Notes: generated by a model not told the origin, from the sequence alone. A DNA stretch of 64,000 nt from Bacteroidota bacterium (GCA_016868895.1 VGFK01000001.1:397006-461005); one strand, 5' to 3'; positions 26,301-34,150 are shown, counted from the first letter of the stretch. A program made the numbers and translations.

Positions 26301-26717
26301 CGACTTGTCTGAATAATGGTTTTTTATATAGGTATGCCGGCGAGCAAGGGTATCATAGATCCAGTGGTGGGGACCTTGTCCATAAAAAGAGATGAAATCA
26401 TTTCCATCCAGCACTCCATCCCCACCGTCCATCACCCAGACGGCAGTTTCGGGAAGGTCATCAGGGGATGGCAGGGAATTGTCCTCCGGCAGCTCTCCTC
26501 CTCCCGTTCCAAAAACCCGAATGGTGGCACTCGTGAAGGTCCCGCTAAGGCCCGCATTTCGAAGGAGTTCGGGGGTGATGCGATAGATACCCGGTTCGGT
26601 AACGGATACTTTTATCCATTTCCCGAATGCCAATACCGAAGAAGGGGCATAGGTTTTTTGCCCCCACGCTCCAAGGGTAAGGCCGGATACGGTTAGAAAA
26701 AAGATCCATTTTTTCAT
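23301..26717 (-). CDS. porU: Type IX secretion system sortase PorU
   Basis: A 1138-residue secreted cysteine protease (C25, gingipain-like) that removes C-terminal sorting domains from T9SS cargo at the cell surface. Signal peptide 1-19. The C25 domain spans about 395-780, with catalytic His646 in WNYSGHGSSSRL and Cys680 in FVTATCDFAPFDN. Its own C-terminus has a type A sorting tail (about 1045-1138): LQVYPNPTQGAISL, then LPPGLYICTLLIRSS. Length and order match PorU. A -7 element TAAATTTG lies 13 bases before the ATG. It heads a leftward operon with porV, ispF-dut, DUF4292 and envC, divergent from gldJ. Confidence 0.96.
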   Translation of the reverse strand: MKKWIFFLTVSGLTLGAWGQKTYAPSSVLAFGKWIKVSVTEPGIYRITPELLRNAGLSGTFTSATIRVFGTGGGELPEDNSLPSPDDLPETAVWVMDGGDGVLDGNDFISFYGQGPHHWIYDTLARRHTYIKNHYSDKSYYFIQVSGTTSKKISSRATETSTQPPIQSFDEHYHHELDSINFLNSGKEWYGEELSNQPGKPTSLDFPISVPGIIPGSTYYFNSEVVGRSFQSPNRVLVSLNGTNLFEHTTPSVQGTLIESFANSSKGVAEGVLREAAITLGYRFIGQGSNAQVWLNAFDLYFKRKLAVSGTSQLFFRDIASVGASNIKFKIDNARTDHQVWDVSHPLQPVNLTTTLVGTSLEFSDDAHQLKEYVCFDARNMKLPRLEGGVENQDLHAGAAADMIIVTDPLLLSQAKRIAELHSNRDGLKVVTATTDKIWNEFAGGNPDPTGIRNFVKMFFDRAGGDASRRPKYLLLFGGASYDFKGKTGTLSNLVPSYQSDFSLDPLATYVTDDYFGYLEDGESITRTFPQATLDVAVGRIPARTFEQARLAVDKILYYIDSTDRGAWKNNISLLADDEDYNLHLNDAELHARLLTERYPGWNIQKIYLDAFKQTGGTGGSRYPEVNQFINRGINRGTMVWNYSGHGSSSRLAQEVILERAMFSEWNNAKRLPLFVTATCDFAPFDNPANLSIGEELFVGRSNGAIGLVTTTRLVFASSNRVINNDFLQFLFMKQANGTYAPMGEALRRSKNYTVRNSGDLVNIRKFVLLGDPALKLAIPEYTVKTRTMNGKPLGGSVDTLKANNAYTFTGEVCRPDGSVDNSFNGFVYPKLFDKPIAITTLSNDPSSPVTTFQSDENLIYSGRVAVTNGAFSFSLVVPTDLDFSIGAGRINYYAEGGKVEAQGTSDGLLIGGWGGQITNDKKGPILNAWLNNEQFVNGGKVRENALLLVRLRDAEGIHLGSSGIGHSITAVLDERYAEAYVLNDQFEPLNGNKEGRIAFPLNNLEEGKHRLRIKAWDVLNNASEYLLEFEVVKMRQVDILSLQVYPNPTQGAISLRANLEGPTSGALVTMEVRSITGSMVFQSQRQLNQTGLQTVTIEWNGSMNNGARLPPGLYICTLLIRSSSGVITTRSQKLVIL

Positions 26718-26730
26718 AAAGCCCTGTTAA

Positions 26731-26738
26731 CAAATTTA
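26731..26738 (-). promoter_or_regulatory. -7 promoter element before porU
   Basis: Reads TAAATTTG on the minus strand, a full TAnnTTTG match, 13 bases before the porU ATG. No TTG is found at the proper distance upstream. Inferred. Confidence 0.45.
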
Positions 26739-26771
26739 GCATTTAGTAAACATATTAGGCGACGTAAAGCA

Positions 26772-26802
26772 TTGATTGAATTTAATTTAACACTTACATT
26801 TG
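26772..26802 (+). promoter_or_regulatory. gldJ promoter (TTG-N20-TACATTTG)
   Basis: TTG at 26772-26774 and TACATTTG at 26795-26802 are separated by 20 bases, matching the Bacteroidota vegetative promoter TTG-N17-23-TAnnTTTG. The transcript would start near 26808 and have a leader of roughly 75 bases before the gldJ ATG. Confidence 0.6.
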
Positions 26803-26815
26803 TTACTGTACCCTA

Positions 26816-26849
26816 GAGCAGGTGGGGCAATATCGTGCACCAAATGCTC
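26816..26849 (+). other. Hairpin in the gldJ leader
   Basis: GAGCA-GGTG (26816-26824) can pair with CACC-AAA-TGCTC (26838-26849), nine base pairs with a 3-base bulge and a 13-base loop. It lies between the promoter and the gldJ start. Function unknown; it could affect mRNA stability or translation. Confidence 0.35.
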
Positions 26850-26884
26850 GTTTAAAAAAAGTGATTCTTAAAAATGTGCCAAGC

Positions 26885-28429
26885 ATGAAGAACCTCTTGT
26901 ATGTAACCGCAGTTGTTGTTTTATTTTCAGCCTGTAAGGGTGGACTGCCGTTTGTAAAAAAGAAAATGGAAACATCCTCCGTTACCGGATGGAACTATAA
27001 TGATCGCAACATGGGCGGGTTTTACAAGTCGCCTGTTCAGGAACAATCCACTGGTCCTGGTCTAGTATTCGTACAAGGTGGAACCTATACGATGGGGGCA
27101 GCCGATGAAGATGTGATGGGCGACTGGAACAATGTGCCTCGTCGGGTAACCGTCTCTTCCTTCTACATCGACAAATCGGAGGTTGCCAATATCCACTACC
27201 GCGAATACCTGCACTGGATTGAACGCACGTTTGACGATCCTATGTACGAAAACGTCATCAATGGTGCAAAACCAGACACCTTGGTCTGGAGAAGTGAGCT
27301 TGCTGCAAACGAACCCCTGGTTGAATATTACTTCCGCCATCCTTCCTATAACAATTATCCAGTCGTTGGCGTAAGCTGGAGACAAGCGAATGACTTTTGT
27401 ATCTGGAGAGGCAACCGCGTGAATGAACTCATTCTCGTGCAACGAGGACTTGCCAACCCCAACCAGTTAAAGAACATGCAGGGTCAGGCTGAAGAGAATT
27501 TTACCACCAAATCCTATTTACTGGGACTCTACGCACCTCAGGCTGCTCGTCAAAAGCGGCCAACGCTTTTTGATGAAAATGGCAGACCGCGCAACTATGT
27601 AAAGGTGGAAGATGGAATCTTGTTACCGGAGTACCGCTTGCCCACAGAAGCAGAATGGGAATATGCGGCGTATGGCTATATCAATCAAAACCCAAATGTG
27701 AAAAGAAGAGAGGGAAAGCGTGGAGAAGAGTTGATCATGAACAAACAAGTCTATTCATGGTCGCACAACATCAACGGCATGCGCGACAATCGTTATGGAG
27801 GCTGGCAAGGTAAATACATGGCCAACTTCAAACGCGGAACAGGCGACTACATGGGTATTGCTGGTGGCTTGAATGATAATTCTGCCATTCCAGGACCCGT
27901 AGAAGCCTTCTACCCTAACGGCTTTGGCTTATACAATATGTCTGGAAACGTGAACGAGTGGGTATCGGATGTATACCGCCCCATGTCCAGTCGCGATGTA
28001 GACGATTTCAATCCGTATCGTGGTAATGTGTTTACCCGTCCTGACAAAGATGCCAACGGAGAATATCAGCGCGATAGCCTTGGAAGGGTTAAAACCACAA
28101 AGGTCAGCGACGAAGAAGCCAGAAGCAGAAGAAATTATCAATCCGGTTACGCAGTCAATTATCAGGATGGCGACTCCCTTTCCATGGTCTCTTATAATTA
28201 TGGAAGCAGCACTTTGATCAGCGACAAGTCGCGCGTCATCAAAGGAGGCAGCTGGGACGATCGCGCGTACTGGCTCAGTCCGGGTACCAGAAGGCACATG
28301 GAGGAGGATCAAGCCTCTTCTACCATCGGCTTCCGCTGTGCAATGGACCGTTTTGGCAGCCAGGAAGGAAATGGATTCCGCAATGGAATGCACTTTAGCG
28401 CGCGCCGACAAAACGCGAGAAAGCAATGA
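26885..28429 (+). CDS. gldJ: Gliding motility / T9SS lipoprotein GldJ
   Basis: A 514-residue lipoprotein with an FGE-sulfatase (SUMF1-like) fold, needed for T9SS function and gliding in Flavobacterium. I chose ATG 26885, which gives the lipoprotein signal MKNLLYVTAVVVLFSAC; a GTG at 26822 lies inside the leader. Recognisable are FVQGGTYTMGAADEDVMGDW, FYIDKSEVANIHYREYL, LPTEAEWEYAAYG, LYNMSGNVNEWVSDVY and KGGSWDDRAYWLSPGTRR, the ordered motifs of the fold. Position divergent from porU-porV is the conserved gldJ locus. Its stop overlaps the ATG of a 32-codon ORF, then murF. Confidence 0.94.
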   Translation: MKNLLYVTAVVVLFSACKGGLPFVKKKMETSSVTGWNYNDRNMGGFYKSPVQEQSTGPGLVFVQGGTYTMGAADEDVMGDWNNVPRRVTVSSFYIDKSEVANIHYREYLHWIERTFDDPMYENVINGAKPDTLVWRSELAANEPLVEYYFRHPSYNNYPVVGVSWRQANDFCIWRGNRVNELILVQRGLANPNQLKNMQGQAEENFTTKSYLLGLYAPQAARQKRPTLFDENGRPRNYVKVEDGILLPEYRLPTEAEWEYAAYGYINQNPNVKRREGKRGEELIMNKQVYSWSHNINGMRDNRYGGWQGKYMANFKRGTGDYMGIAGGLNDNSAIPGPVEAFYPNGFGLYNMSGNVNEWVSDVYRPMSSRDVDDFNPYRGNVFTRPDKDANGEYQRDSLGRVKTTKVSDEEARSRRNYQSGYAVNYQDGDSLSMVSYNYGSSTLISDKSRVIKGGSWDDRAYWLSPGTRRHMEEDQASSTIGFRCAMDRFGSQEGNGFRNGMHFSARRQNARKQ

Positions 28430-28524
28430 CGCTTCCCATACTATTTGGAGTCATCGCTGTCATCATCATCATGTACAGAAGGAGAAGAAAAGCCGATCGC
28501 GAGTCTGAATCCAAGAAGGACTGA
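28426..28524 (+). CDS. Possible 32-residue single-span membrane microprotein coupled to gldJ
   Basis: ATG at 28426 overlaps the gldJ stop (ATGA). The 32 codons encode MTLPILFGVIAVIIIMY, an uninterrupted hydrophobic segment of about 15 residues, then RRRRKADRESESKKD. This is the pattern of a tiny bitopic protein with a cytoplasmic positive tail (positive-inside rule). It stops 36 bases before murF and ends before the murF promoter element. Start-stop overlap suggests translational coupling and a role linked to GldJ. It might instead be chance coding in a short intergenic stretch; no homology evidence is available to me. Confidence 0.5.
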   Translation: MTLPILFGVIAVIIIMYRRRRKADRESESKKD

Positions 28525-28548
28525 TCTCATCACGAGCGCTTTTGCTAT

Positions 28549-28556
28549 TATCTTTG
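28549..28556 (+). promoter_or_regulatory. -7 promoter element before murF
   Basis: TATCTTTG matches TAnnTTTG fully and ends 4 bases before the ATG at 28561 and 10 before the ATG at 28567. Transcription would start at or near the first ATG, so the mRNA is leaderless or begins at the second. Inferred. Confidence 0.45.
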
Positions 28557-28560
28557 CTCT

Positions 28561-29847
28561 ATGCTGATGGAGCAACTTTACAATCGCTATCAACAAAGCA
28601 GCGGTATCCAAACGGACACCCGTGCATTAAAACAAGGAGAACTCTTTTTCGCGCTGAAAGGTCCCCATTTCAACGGCAATCTTTTTGCAGCTCGTGCGCT
28701 GGACGAAGGGGCGAGTGCAGTAGTGATAGACGAACCCGTTCTTGAACCTTCCGATCGCGTGTTTCTGTTGCCAGACGCTCTTACTGCACTTCAGCAATTG
28801 GCACATCATCATCGCAAACAATTTTCCATTCCATTTATCGGTATCACCGGAAGCAATGGGAAAACCACAACCAAAGAATTGATACACGCAGTGTTGTCAA
28901 CACAGTTCATCACCTTCACCACCAAAGGAAATCTGAACAATCACATTGGCGTTCCCCTTACGCTGCTGTCGATAAAAAAAGAGGCCCAAATGGCCATCGT
29001 TGAGATGGGCGCCAATCATCAACAAGAAATTGCTGCTTACTGTACCATTGCATTACCCACGCATGGCATCATCACCAACTGCGGAAAAGCCCATCTGGAA
29101 GGGTTTGGAGGAGTGGAAGGCATTCGAAAAGGAAAAGGAGAATTGTACGATCATCTTGCGTCCAGCAACGGAACTGCATTCATCAACAGCGAGCTGGAGT
29201 ATTTGAGGCCCATGGCCATGAATATCCAGCATAAACTATTTTATGGCAATCAGCAGGGAAATGTGCGGACGGAAGTCCTGCATTCCTCATCATTGTTATC
29301 GCTGGAAGTTGTGCATCCTCAATGGGGCAAACAGATCATTTCCACGCAACTGGTAGGTGCGTATAACCGAGCCAATGTAGAAGTGGCACTGTGTGTGGGC
29401 GATTATTTTGGGATTCCGTTTGAAAAAATGAAAGCTGCAATCGAAGCGTATTGTCCCGATAACGCCCGATCGCAACTGATTCAAAAAAGATCCAATACGA
29501 TTGTGTTGGATGCATACAATGCCAACCCAAGTTCCATGTCCGCTGCCATCGATAATTTCAGCAACATGGAAGGAGCCCATAAATGGGTGTGCTTGGGGGG
29601 AATGATGGAACTGGGAGAAGATTCATTGACGGAACATCAGCTCATTGTGCAGCAACTGCAAAAAGGGAAATTTGAAACGGTGATGCTGGTCGGTGGAGAT
29701 TTTTTACGCACTGATCACCCCTTCTTATCCTTTGCCAATGCAGAGGATGCAAAAACCTGGCTGACTGACCATCTTCCGGAACATACGCTCCTGCTCATTA
29801 AAGGAAGCAGAAGCATGAAGATGGAAAAGCTACTCGATGCCCTGTAA
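28561..29847 (+). CDS. murF: UDP-N-acetylmuramoyl-tripeptide--D-alanyl-D-alanine ligase
   Basis: Adds D-Ala-D-Ala to the UDP-MurNAc tripeptide, the last cytoplasmic step of peptidoglycan precursor synthesis. The 428 residues contain the Mur-ligase ATP loop FIGITGSNGKTTTKELI, NLNNHIGVPLTLL, VEMGANHQQEI, AHLEGFGGVEGIRKGKGEL (with the lysine normally carbamylated), LDAYNANPSSMSAAI and IKGSRSMKMEKL. All catalytic elements look intact, so this is probably the true MurF; a second MurF-like domain fused to alanine racemase lies at 43707-46184. Start may be 28561 or 28567. Confidence 0.95.
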   Translation: MLMEQLYNRYQQSSGIQTDTRALKQGELFFALKGPHFNGNLFAARALDEGASAVVIDEPVLEPSDRVFLLPDALTALQQLAHHHRKQFSIPFIGITGSNGKTTTKELIHAVLSTQFITFTTKGNLNNHIGVPLTLLSIKKEAQMAIVEMGANHQQEIAAYCTIALPTHGIITNCGKAHLEGFGGVEGIRKGKGELYDHLASSNGTAFINSELEYLRPMAMNIQHKLFYGNQQGNVRTEVLHSSSLLSLEVVHPQWGKQIISTQLVGAYNRANVEVALCVGDYFGIPFEKMKAAIEAYCPDNARSQLIQKRSNTIVLDAYNANPSSMSAAIDNFSNMEGAHKWVCLGGMMELGEDSLTEHQLIVQQLQKGKFETVMLVGGDFLRTDHPFLSFANAEDAKTWLTDHLPEHTLLLIKGSRSMKMEKLLDAL

Positions 29848-29895
29848 GCGACTTTTGTCACCATTTCTTTTCATCATGATCAGTAACTTGCGCCC

Positions 29896-30312
29896 ATGAA
29901 GCCATCTTATCTCTATTGTGTGCTCAATAATAAATGTCCCCGCTGTCGCAGTGGCAATATTTTCACCTCCCGCAACGCATACAAACCCGGTGAGTTCACT
30001 AAAATGAATGAACAGTGTCCGGTGTGCGGACAACCCACCGAGATTGAAGTGGGATTCTATTACGGAACGGGATACGTCAGTTATGCGCTGACCATTGCCT
30101 TCAGTGTTTCAACGTTCGTTGCTTGGTATGTGATCATCGGCATGTCGCTTGACGACAATCGGTTCTTTTGGTGGATGGGCACCAATGCAGTGCTGATGAT
30201 CGTCATGCAGCCGCTTTTCATGCGGCTCTCCCGCAGCATCTGGCTTTCATGGTTCGTGAAATACGACGAGGATTGGAAGCAGCATCCACTGGATGTTCCT
30301 GAGCGGTTCTGA
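29896..30312 (+). CDS. DUF983-family membrane protein
   Basis: A 138-residue protein with an N-terminal zinc-ribbon-like region (CPRCRSGNIF near residue 14 and CPVCGQPTEIEVGFYYGTGY near 42) followed by two hydrophobic helices (about 60-85 and 92-112) and a charged C-terminus. This is the DUF983 arrangement; function unknown. The four cysteines are consistent with metal binding. It follows murF by 48 bases and precedes the aldolase gene by 52. Confidence 0.88.
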   Translation: MKPSYLYCVLNNKCPRCRSGNIFTSRNAYKPGEFTKMNEQCPVCGQPTEIEVGFYYGTGYVSYALTIAFSVSTFVAWYVIIGMSLDDNRFFWWMGTNAVLMIVMQPLFMRLSRSIWLSWFVKYDEDWKQHPLDVPERF

Positions 30313-30364
30313 TGCGGACAAATCCCCGCTTTTTCCGATATTTGCCACTCCTAAAACAACCACT

Positions 30365-31432
30365 ATGGGCAAGTACAGAGCCGGTGTATTGCATGGCGAA
30401 GAACTCAAAGCGCTATACCAAGATGCAAAAGATCATCAATTCGCACTTCCGGCGGTAAACACAACCGGAACCGATACCATCAATGCAACCCTTGAAGCTG
30501 CAGCGGCAGTCAACTCCCCCGTTATCGTTCAATTTTCAAATGGCGGTGCACAGTTCATCGCCGGAAAAGGAATGCCGAACGATAAACTACAGGCCAACGT
30601 TTCCGGTGCAATTTCCGGTGCATTGCACATTCACAACATCGCACAGCACTATGGCGTACCTGTGGTATTGCACACGGATCATGCTGCAAAAAAGTGGTTG
30701 CCTTGGATCAGTGCGCTGATCGATGCCGGTGAGCAGTACAAAAAAGAAAAAGGCCAACCGCTCTTCAGCTCCCACATGCTGGACCTGAGTGAAGAACCGC
30801 TGGAAGAAAATATTGAAACCTGTGTTCAATTCTACAAGCGGATGGCACCGCTGGGAATGGGCATTGAAATTGAGCTCGGGGTGACCGGTGGTGAAGAAGA
30901 TGGAGTGGATAATTCAGATGTGGAGAATGACAAACTCTATACCCAACCCCAACACGTAGCACATGCCTATGAAGAATTGAAAAAAGTAGGCGAGCTCTTT
31001 ACTGTAGCAGCAGCATTTGGAAATGTACACGGCGTGTACAGTCCTGGTAACGTTCAGCTTCGTCCCGAAATCCTAAAAAATTCCCAGGTCTACATTCAGC
31101 AGCACTTCAATACCGCAGAGAAGCCTGTATTTTTTGTATTCCATGGCGGAAGCGGCTCCCCTCAGCACCAGATCAGAGAAGCCATTGGATACGGTGCCAT
31201 CAAAATGAATATTGATACGGATTTGCAATGGGCCTTCTGGGAAGGCGTTCTTCAGAACTATAAAAAGAATGAAGCTTACCTGCAGGGACAACTGGGTAAT
31301 CCGGAAGGAGCCGACAAACCCAATAAAAAATACTACGATCCACGGGTATGGTTGCGCAAAGGTGAAGAGTCGTTCATCGCTCGATTAAAAACGGCTTTTG
31401 AAGACTTGAATTGCATCAACCGCAATGCCTGA
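30365..31432 (+). CDS. fbaA: Fructose-bisphosphate aldolase, class II
   Basis: Zinc enzyme that cleaves fructose 1,6-bisphosphate to DHAP and glyceraldehyde 3-phosphate. Starting at ATG 30365 the product has 355 residues, beginning MGKYRAGVLHGEELKALYQ, as in the E. coli-type (class IIA) enzymes; the frame stays open further upstream but lacks similarity. Visible are FALPAVNTTGTDTINATLEA, the zinc region VVLHTDHAAKKW, IEIELGVTGGEEDGVDNS, the second zinc His in AAFGNVHGVYSPGNVQL, and VFHGGSGSPQHQIREA followed by IKMNIDTDLQWA. It converges with uxaA 11 bases downstream. Confidence 0.96.
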   Translation: MGKYRAGVLHGEELKALYQDAKDHQFALPAVNTTGTDTINATLEAAAAVNSPVIVQFSNGGAQFIAGKGMPNDKLQANVSGAISGALHIHNIAQHYGVPVVLHTDHAAKKWLPWISALIDAGEQYKKEKGQPLFSSHMLDLSEEPLEENIETCVQFYKRMAPLGMGIEIELGVTGGEEDGVDNSDVENDKLYTQPQHVAHAYEELKKVGELFTVAAAFGNVHGVYSPGNVQLRPEILKNSQVYIQQHFNTAEKPVFFVFHGGSGSPQHQIREAIGYGAIKMNIDTDLQWAFWEGVLQNYKKNEAYLQGQLGNPEGADKPNKKYYDPRVWLRKGEESFIARLKTAFEDLNCINRNA

Positions 31433-31443
31433 TTGTACGTGCG

Positions 31444-33072
31444 TTAAAGAGACACTCCTCTTTTCCAGGGTATAAAATCATCCTGATTCAGTTGTACCGC
31501 TTTGGGAACAACGTGTCCGCTTGCAGCCCTGATGCAGTATTCCAAAATTTCCTCCCCCATCGTTTCGATGGAACGTTCGCCATCCACGATGGGACCGCAA
31601 TCGATGTCGATGATATCCGGCATACGGTGTGCCAGTGCAGAGTTGGTCGATAGTTTTATAGTGGGACATACCGGATTGCCCGTAGGTGTTCCCAATCCTG
31701 TTGTGAACAGAATCAATGTGGCACCGGATGCGGCCTTGCCCGTTGTGGCTTCCACATCATTTCCGGGAGTGCAGACCAGGCTCAAGCCCGGCAGGGTTGC
31801 CGGTTCAGTATAATCCAATACATCCACCACAGGAGATGTGCCTCCTTTTTTACAGGCACCCGCGCTTTTTATGGCATCAGTAATCAGTCCATCGCGAATG
31901 TTACCAGGAGAAGGGTTCATATGAAACCCCGATCCTACCTGCGCAGCTTGTCGACTGTACTCCTCCATCAAGCGAATGAACTTTTCTGCCGTCTGCTGCT
32001 GCACACTCCGATCGATCAATTCCTGTTCAGCTCCACAAAGTTCAGGAAACTCTGCGAGTAGAATTTTCCCTCCCAGTGCCACCAACAAATCAGAGCAGTG
32101 CCCCACAGCAGGATTAGCAGAAATCCCACTGAATCCATCGCTGCCGCCGCACTTGACGCCGATGCAGAGCTTATCCAACCCTGCAGGTTGTCGCTCTTGC
32201 CGATTGATGGCAACCAATCCTTCAAATGTTTTGGCTATTGCTTCTTTGATGAGCTGCTCTTCGCTCTGTGATCCCTGTTGTTCAAAAACCAGGAGTGGTT
32301 TATCGAACAACGGGTTTCGTTTTTTAATGGTTTCGATCATGGAGTTCAACTGCAGGTGCTGGCAGCCCAAACTGAGAATGGTTATCCCTCCCACATTGGG
32401 ATGATCGGCATATGCTGCCAATAGTTGTTCCAATAAAGCAGAATCTTGTCGCGTACCTCCGCAACCACCCTGATGGTTGAGGAATTTGATGCCGTCTACG
32501 TTGGGGAAAATACGACCCGCAGCGCTCAAGTGACGATGATCATCCAACGGTGTTGTTCCGAGATGACGGCTAACGAGTGTGCGCGTGTACGATTTGTATT
32601 TTTCGGTAACGGCATATCCCAATTCATTGTGGAGGGCTTCTCGGATCACGTCCAAGTTGCGGTTTTCACAGAAGACGGTCGGCATGAACAACCAATAATT
32701 GGCCGTTCCAACCCTGCCATCCGAACGGTGATATCCCAAAAACGTTCTGTTGCGCCATGCTGCAACATCCGGTGGCGTCCAATGGGGTTGAACACCGCGA
32801 TAGGCGTAAGGATCCGCAGCATGCTGCAGGTTCTGGGTGGTCATCAATTGTCCCGCTTTCACCTCACAGGTCACCTTGCCCACCAACACTCCGTACATGC
32901 GCACCTCTCCACCGATGTGAAGGTCTTCGGTATAGAACTTATGTTTTGCAGGAATGGATTCCAGCACTGGGTAGGTTTTTCCCTCCCATGAAACTTTCGT
33001 ATTGGCTTCAAGCGATCGAAGAGCGACGATCACGTTGTCGGCAGGATGAACTTTTATAATCAAATTGGCCAT
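31444..33072 (-). CDS. uxaA: UxaA-family altronate/galactarate-type dehydratase
   Basis: A 542-residue dehydratase. Residues 1-90 form the SAF domain (MANLIIKVHPADNVIVALRS ... GVLVGKVTCEVKAG) and about 115-530 the D-galactarate dehydratase/altronate hydrolase domain, with FLGYHRSDGRVGTANYWLF, HQGGCGGTR, LGCQHLQLN, GVKCGGSDGFSGISANPAVG, and the closing TTGLGTPTGNPVCPTIKLS; the cysteines likely bind iron. Altronate dehydratase acts in hexuronate catabolism, giving 2-keto-3-deoxygluconate. Other uronate genes are not adjacent, so the substrate is not certain. It starts just past the tRNA-Ser terminator. Confidence 0.92.
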   Translation of the reverse strand: MANLIIKVHPADNVIVALRSLEANTKVSWEGKTYPVLESIPAKHKFYTEDLHIGGEVRMYGVLVGKVTCEVKAGQLMTTQNLQHAADPYAYRGVQPHWTPPDVAAWRNRTFLGYHRSDGRVGTANYWLFMPTVFCENRNLDVIREALHNELGYAVTEKYKSYTRTLVSRHLGTTPLDDHRHLSAAGRIFPNVDGIKFLNHQGGCGGTRQDSALLEQLLAAYADHPNVGGITILSLGCQHLQLNSMIETIKKRNPLFDKPLLVFEQQGSQSEEQLIKEAIAKTFEGLVAINRQERQPAGLDKLCIGVKCGGSDGFSGISANPAVGHCSDLLVALGGKILLAEFPELCGAEQELIDRSVQQQTAEKFIRLMEEYSRQAAQVGSGFHMNPSPGNIRDGLITDAIKSAGACKKGGTSPVVDVLDYTEPATLPGLSLVCTPGNDVEATTGKAASGATLILFTTGLGTPTGNPVCPTIKLSTNSALAHRMPDIIDIDCGPIVDGERSIETMGEEILEYCIRAASGHVVPKAVQLNQDDFIPWKRGVSL

Positions 33073-33120
33073 GGATGAAAGATAAAGAAATACTTGTCGC
33101 AGGCCACCTGCAAGGGCATG

Positions 33121-33153
33121 AAAAAAGGGTCGGGGCGCTTCGCGCCCCGACCC
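33121..33153 (-). terminator. Strong intrinsic terminator of tRNA-Ser
   Basis: On the minus strand GGGTCGGGGCGC, loop GAA, GCGCCCCGACCC is a perfect 12-bp stem (33127-33153) followed by six T (33126-33121). It starts 3 bases after the tRNA and separates it from uxaA. Confidence 0.93.
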
Positions 33154-33156
33154 TTG

Positions 33157-33244
33157 CGGAGACTGAGGGATTCGAACCCTCGATACCCTTTGGAGGTATA
33201 CACACTTTCCAGGCGTGCTCCTTCAACCACTCGGACAAGTCTCC
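33157..33244 (-). tRNA. tRNA-Ser(GGA)
   Basis: An 88-base type II tRNA. The acceptor arms GGAGACT and AGTCTCC pair perfectly with discriminator G; the D-arm carries GAGTGGTTGAAGG, the anticodon loop reads TGGAAAG-like with anticodon GGA between the CGCC and GTG arms, a long variable arm (TACCTCC...GGGTA region) marks serine, and the T-arm is GAGGGTTCGAATCCCTC. CCA is not encoded. It reads UCC and UCU codons. Confidence 0.96.
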
Positions 33245-33276
33245 GGTTGATGGGCGACAAAATTAATCGTATTCAA

Positions 33277-34038
33277 TCAGACCCTGAAGATTTTTTTAGC
33301 AGTATCGCTTGTAACGGACCTGACTTCTTCACTACTGATTCCTTTTATTTCTGCAATCTTTTCTGCAACATACTGCACATAACTGCTCTCGTTTCGCTTA
33401 CCCCGAAACGGCACAGGAGTAAGATACGGCGCATCGGTTTCCAATACGATGCTGGTCAAGGGAATATCCGCTACCACCTTGGCCATCCCTGCATTTTTGT
33501 AAGTCACTACCCCTCCAATCCCCAAATGAAATCCCATGGCGATCACCCGCTCTGCCTGCCGCAGGTCTCCGCCAAAACAATGAAAAATTCCGCGCGATAA
33601 CCCCTTACCCACTTCGTTTACCAGTGCAATGCACTCTTCTAAACTGCTTCTGGAATGAATCACGATGGGCAAATCCTTTTCCAATCCCCACTCGATTTGC
33701 AACGCAAAGGCCTCAATCTGCTGCTGCTTCCATTCGGTTGAATGGTAATAATCCAGTCCGATTTCTCCAATCGCACAACACTGCTCCGTTTCAAGGTATT
33801 CCCGCGCAATGGACAACTCGGTAGTAAAATCATCATCAACATGGCAAGGATGCAACCCCATCATGGGATGGCAAAAATCAGGGTGGGTACGACAGAGTTC
33901 CAGCAATGCGGGATGTGTGGCACTGTCAATGGCCGGTAAACACACATGCTGTACTCCTGCCAACCGTGCCCGCTGGATCATTTCATTTCGATCCTCATCA
34001 AATTCTTTCGCATAAAGATGAGCATGGGTATCAATCAT
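33277..34038 (-). CDS. tatD: TatD-family metal-dependent DNase/hydrolase
   Basis: A 253-residue TIM-barrel hydrolase starting at 34038 (MIDTHAHLYAKEFDED). The metal ligands are visible: His5 and His7 in THAHL, Glu in CCAIGEIGLDYYH, His in VIHSRSS, His in GIFHCFGGDL and Asp in VLETDAPYLTPVPFRGKRN. TatD proteins are 3'-5' exonucleases or cytoplasmic hydrolases linked to DNA repair and D-aminoacyl removal; the exact role is not settled. It lies 32 bases downstream of the tRNA-Ser 5' end on the same strand and 170 bases from the deacetylase gene. Confidence 0.94.
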   Translation of the reverse strand: MIDTHAHLYAKEFDEDRNEMIQRARLAGVQHVCLPAIDSATHPALLELCRTHPDFCHPMMGLHPCHVDDDFTTELSIAREYLETEQCCAIGEIGLDYYHSTEWKQQQIEAFALQIEWGLEKDLPIVIHSRSSLEECIALVNEVGKGLSRGIFHCFGGDLRQAERVIAMGFHLGIGGVVTYKNAGMAKVVADIPLTSIVLETDAPYLTPVPFRGKRNESSYVQYVAEKIAEIKGISSEEVRSVTSDTAKKIFRV

Positions 34039-34150
34039 ATGGTGAATTATTTTCTTCCGCCGCAAAAATCGATAAAAATCAGTCCACCAGAAAAGGGTTG
34101 TTTTTTAAAATAATCTGTACCTTTCAAGCAGTTTTCATAGGGTACGGATT

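Noticed and set aside
26822-26884. Upstream GTG start for gldJ adding 21 residues
   Set aside because: It would destroy the lipoprotein signal; the ATG at 26885 gives a proper lipobox.
33121-33153. The 12-bp hairpin as a dispersed repeat
   Set aside because: No second copy is seen in the window and it has the T-tract and position of a terminator.
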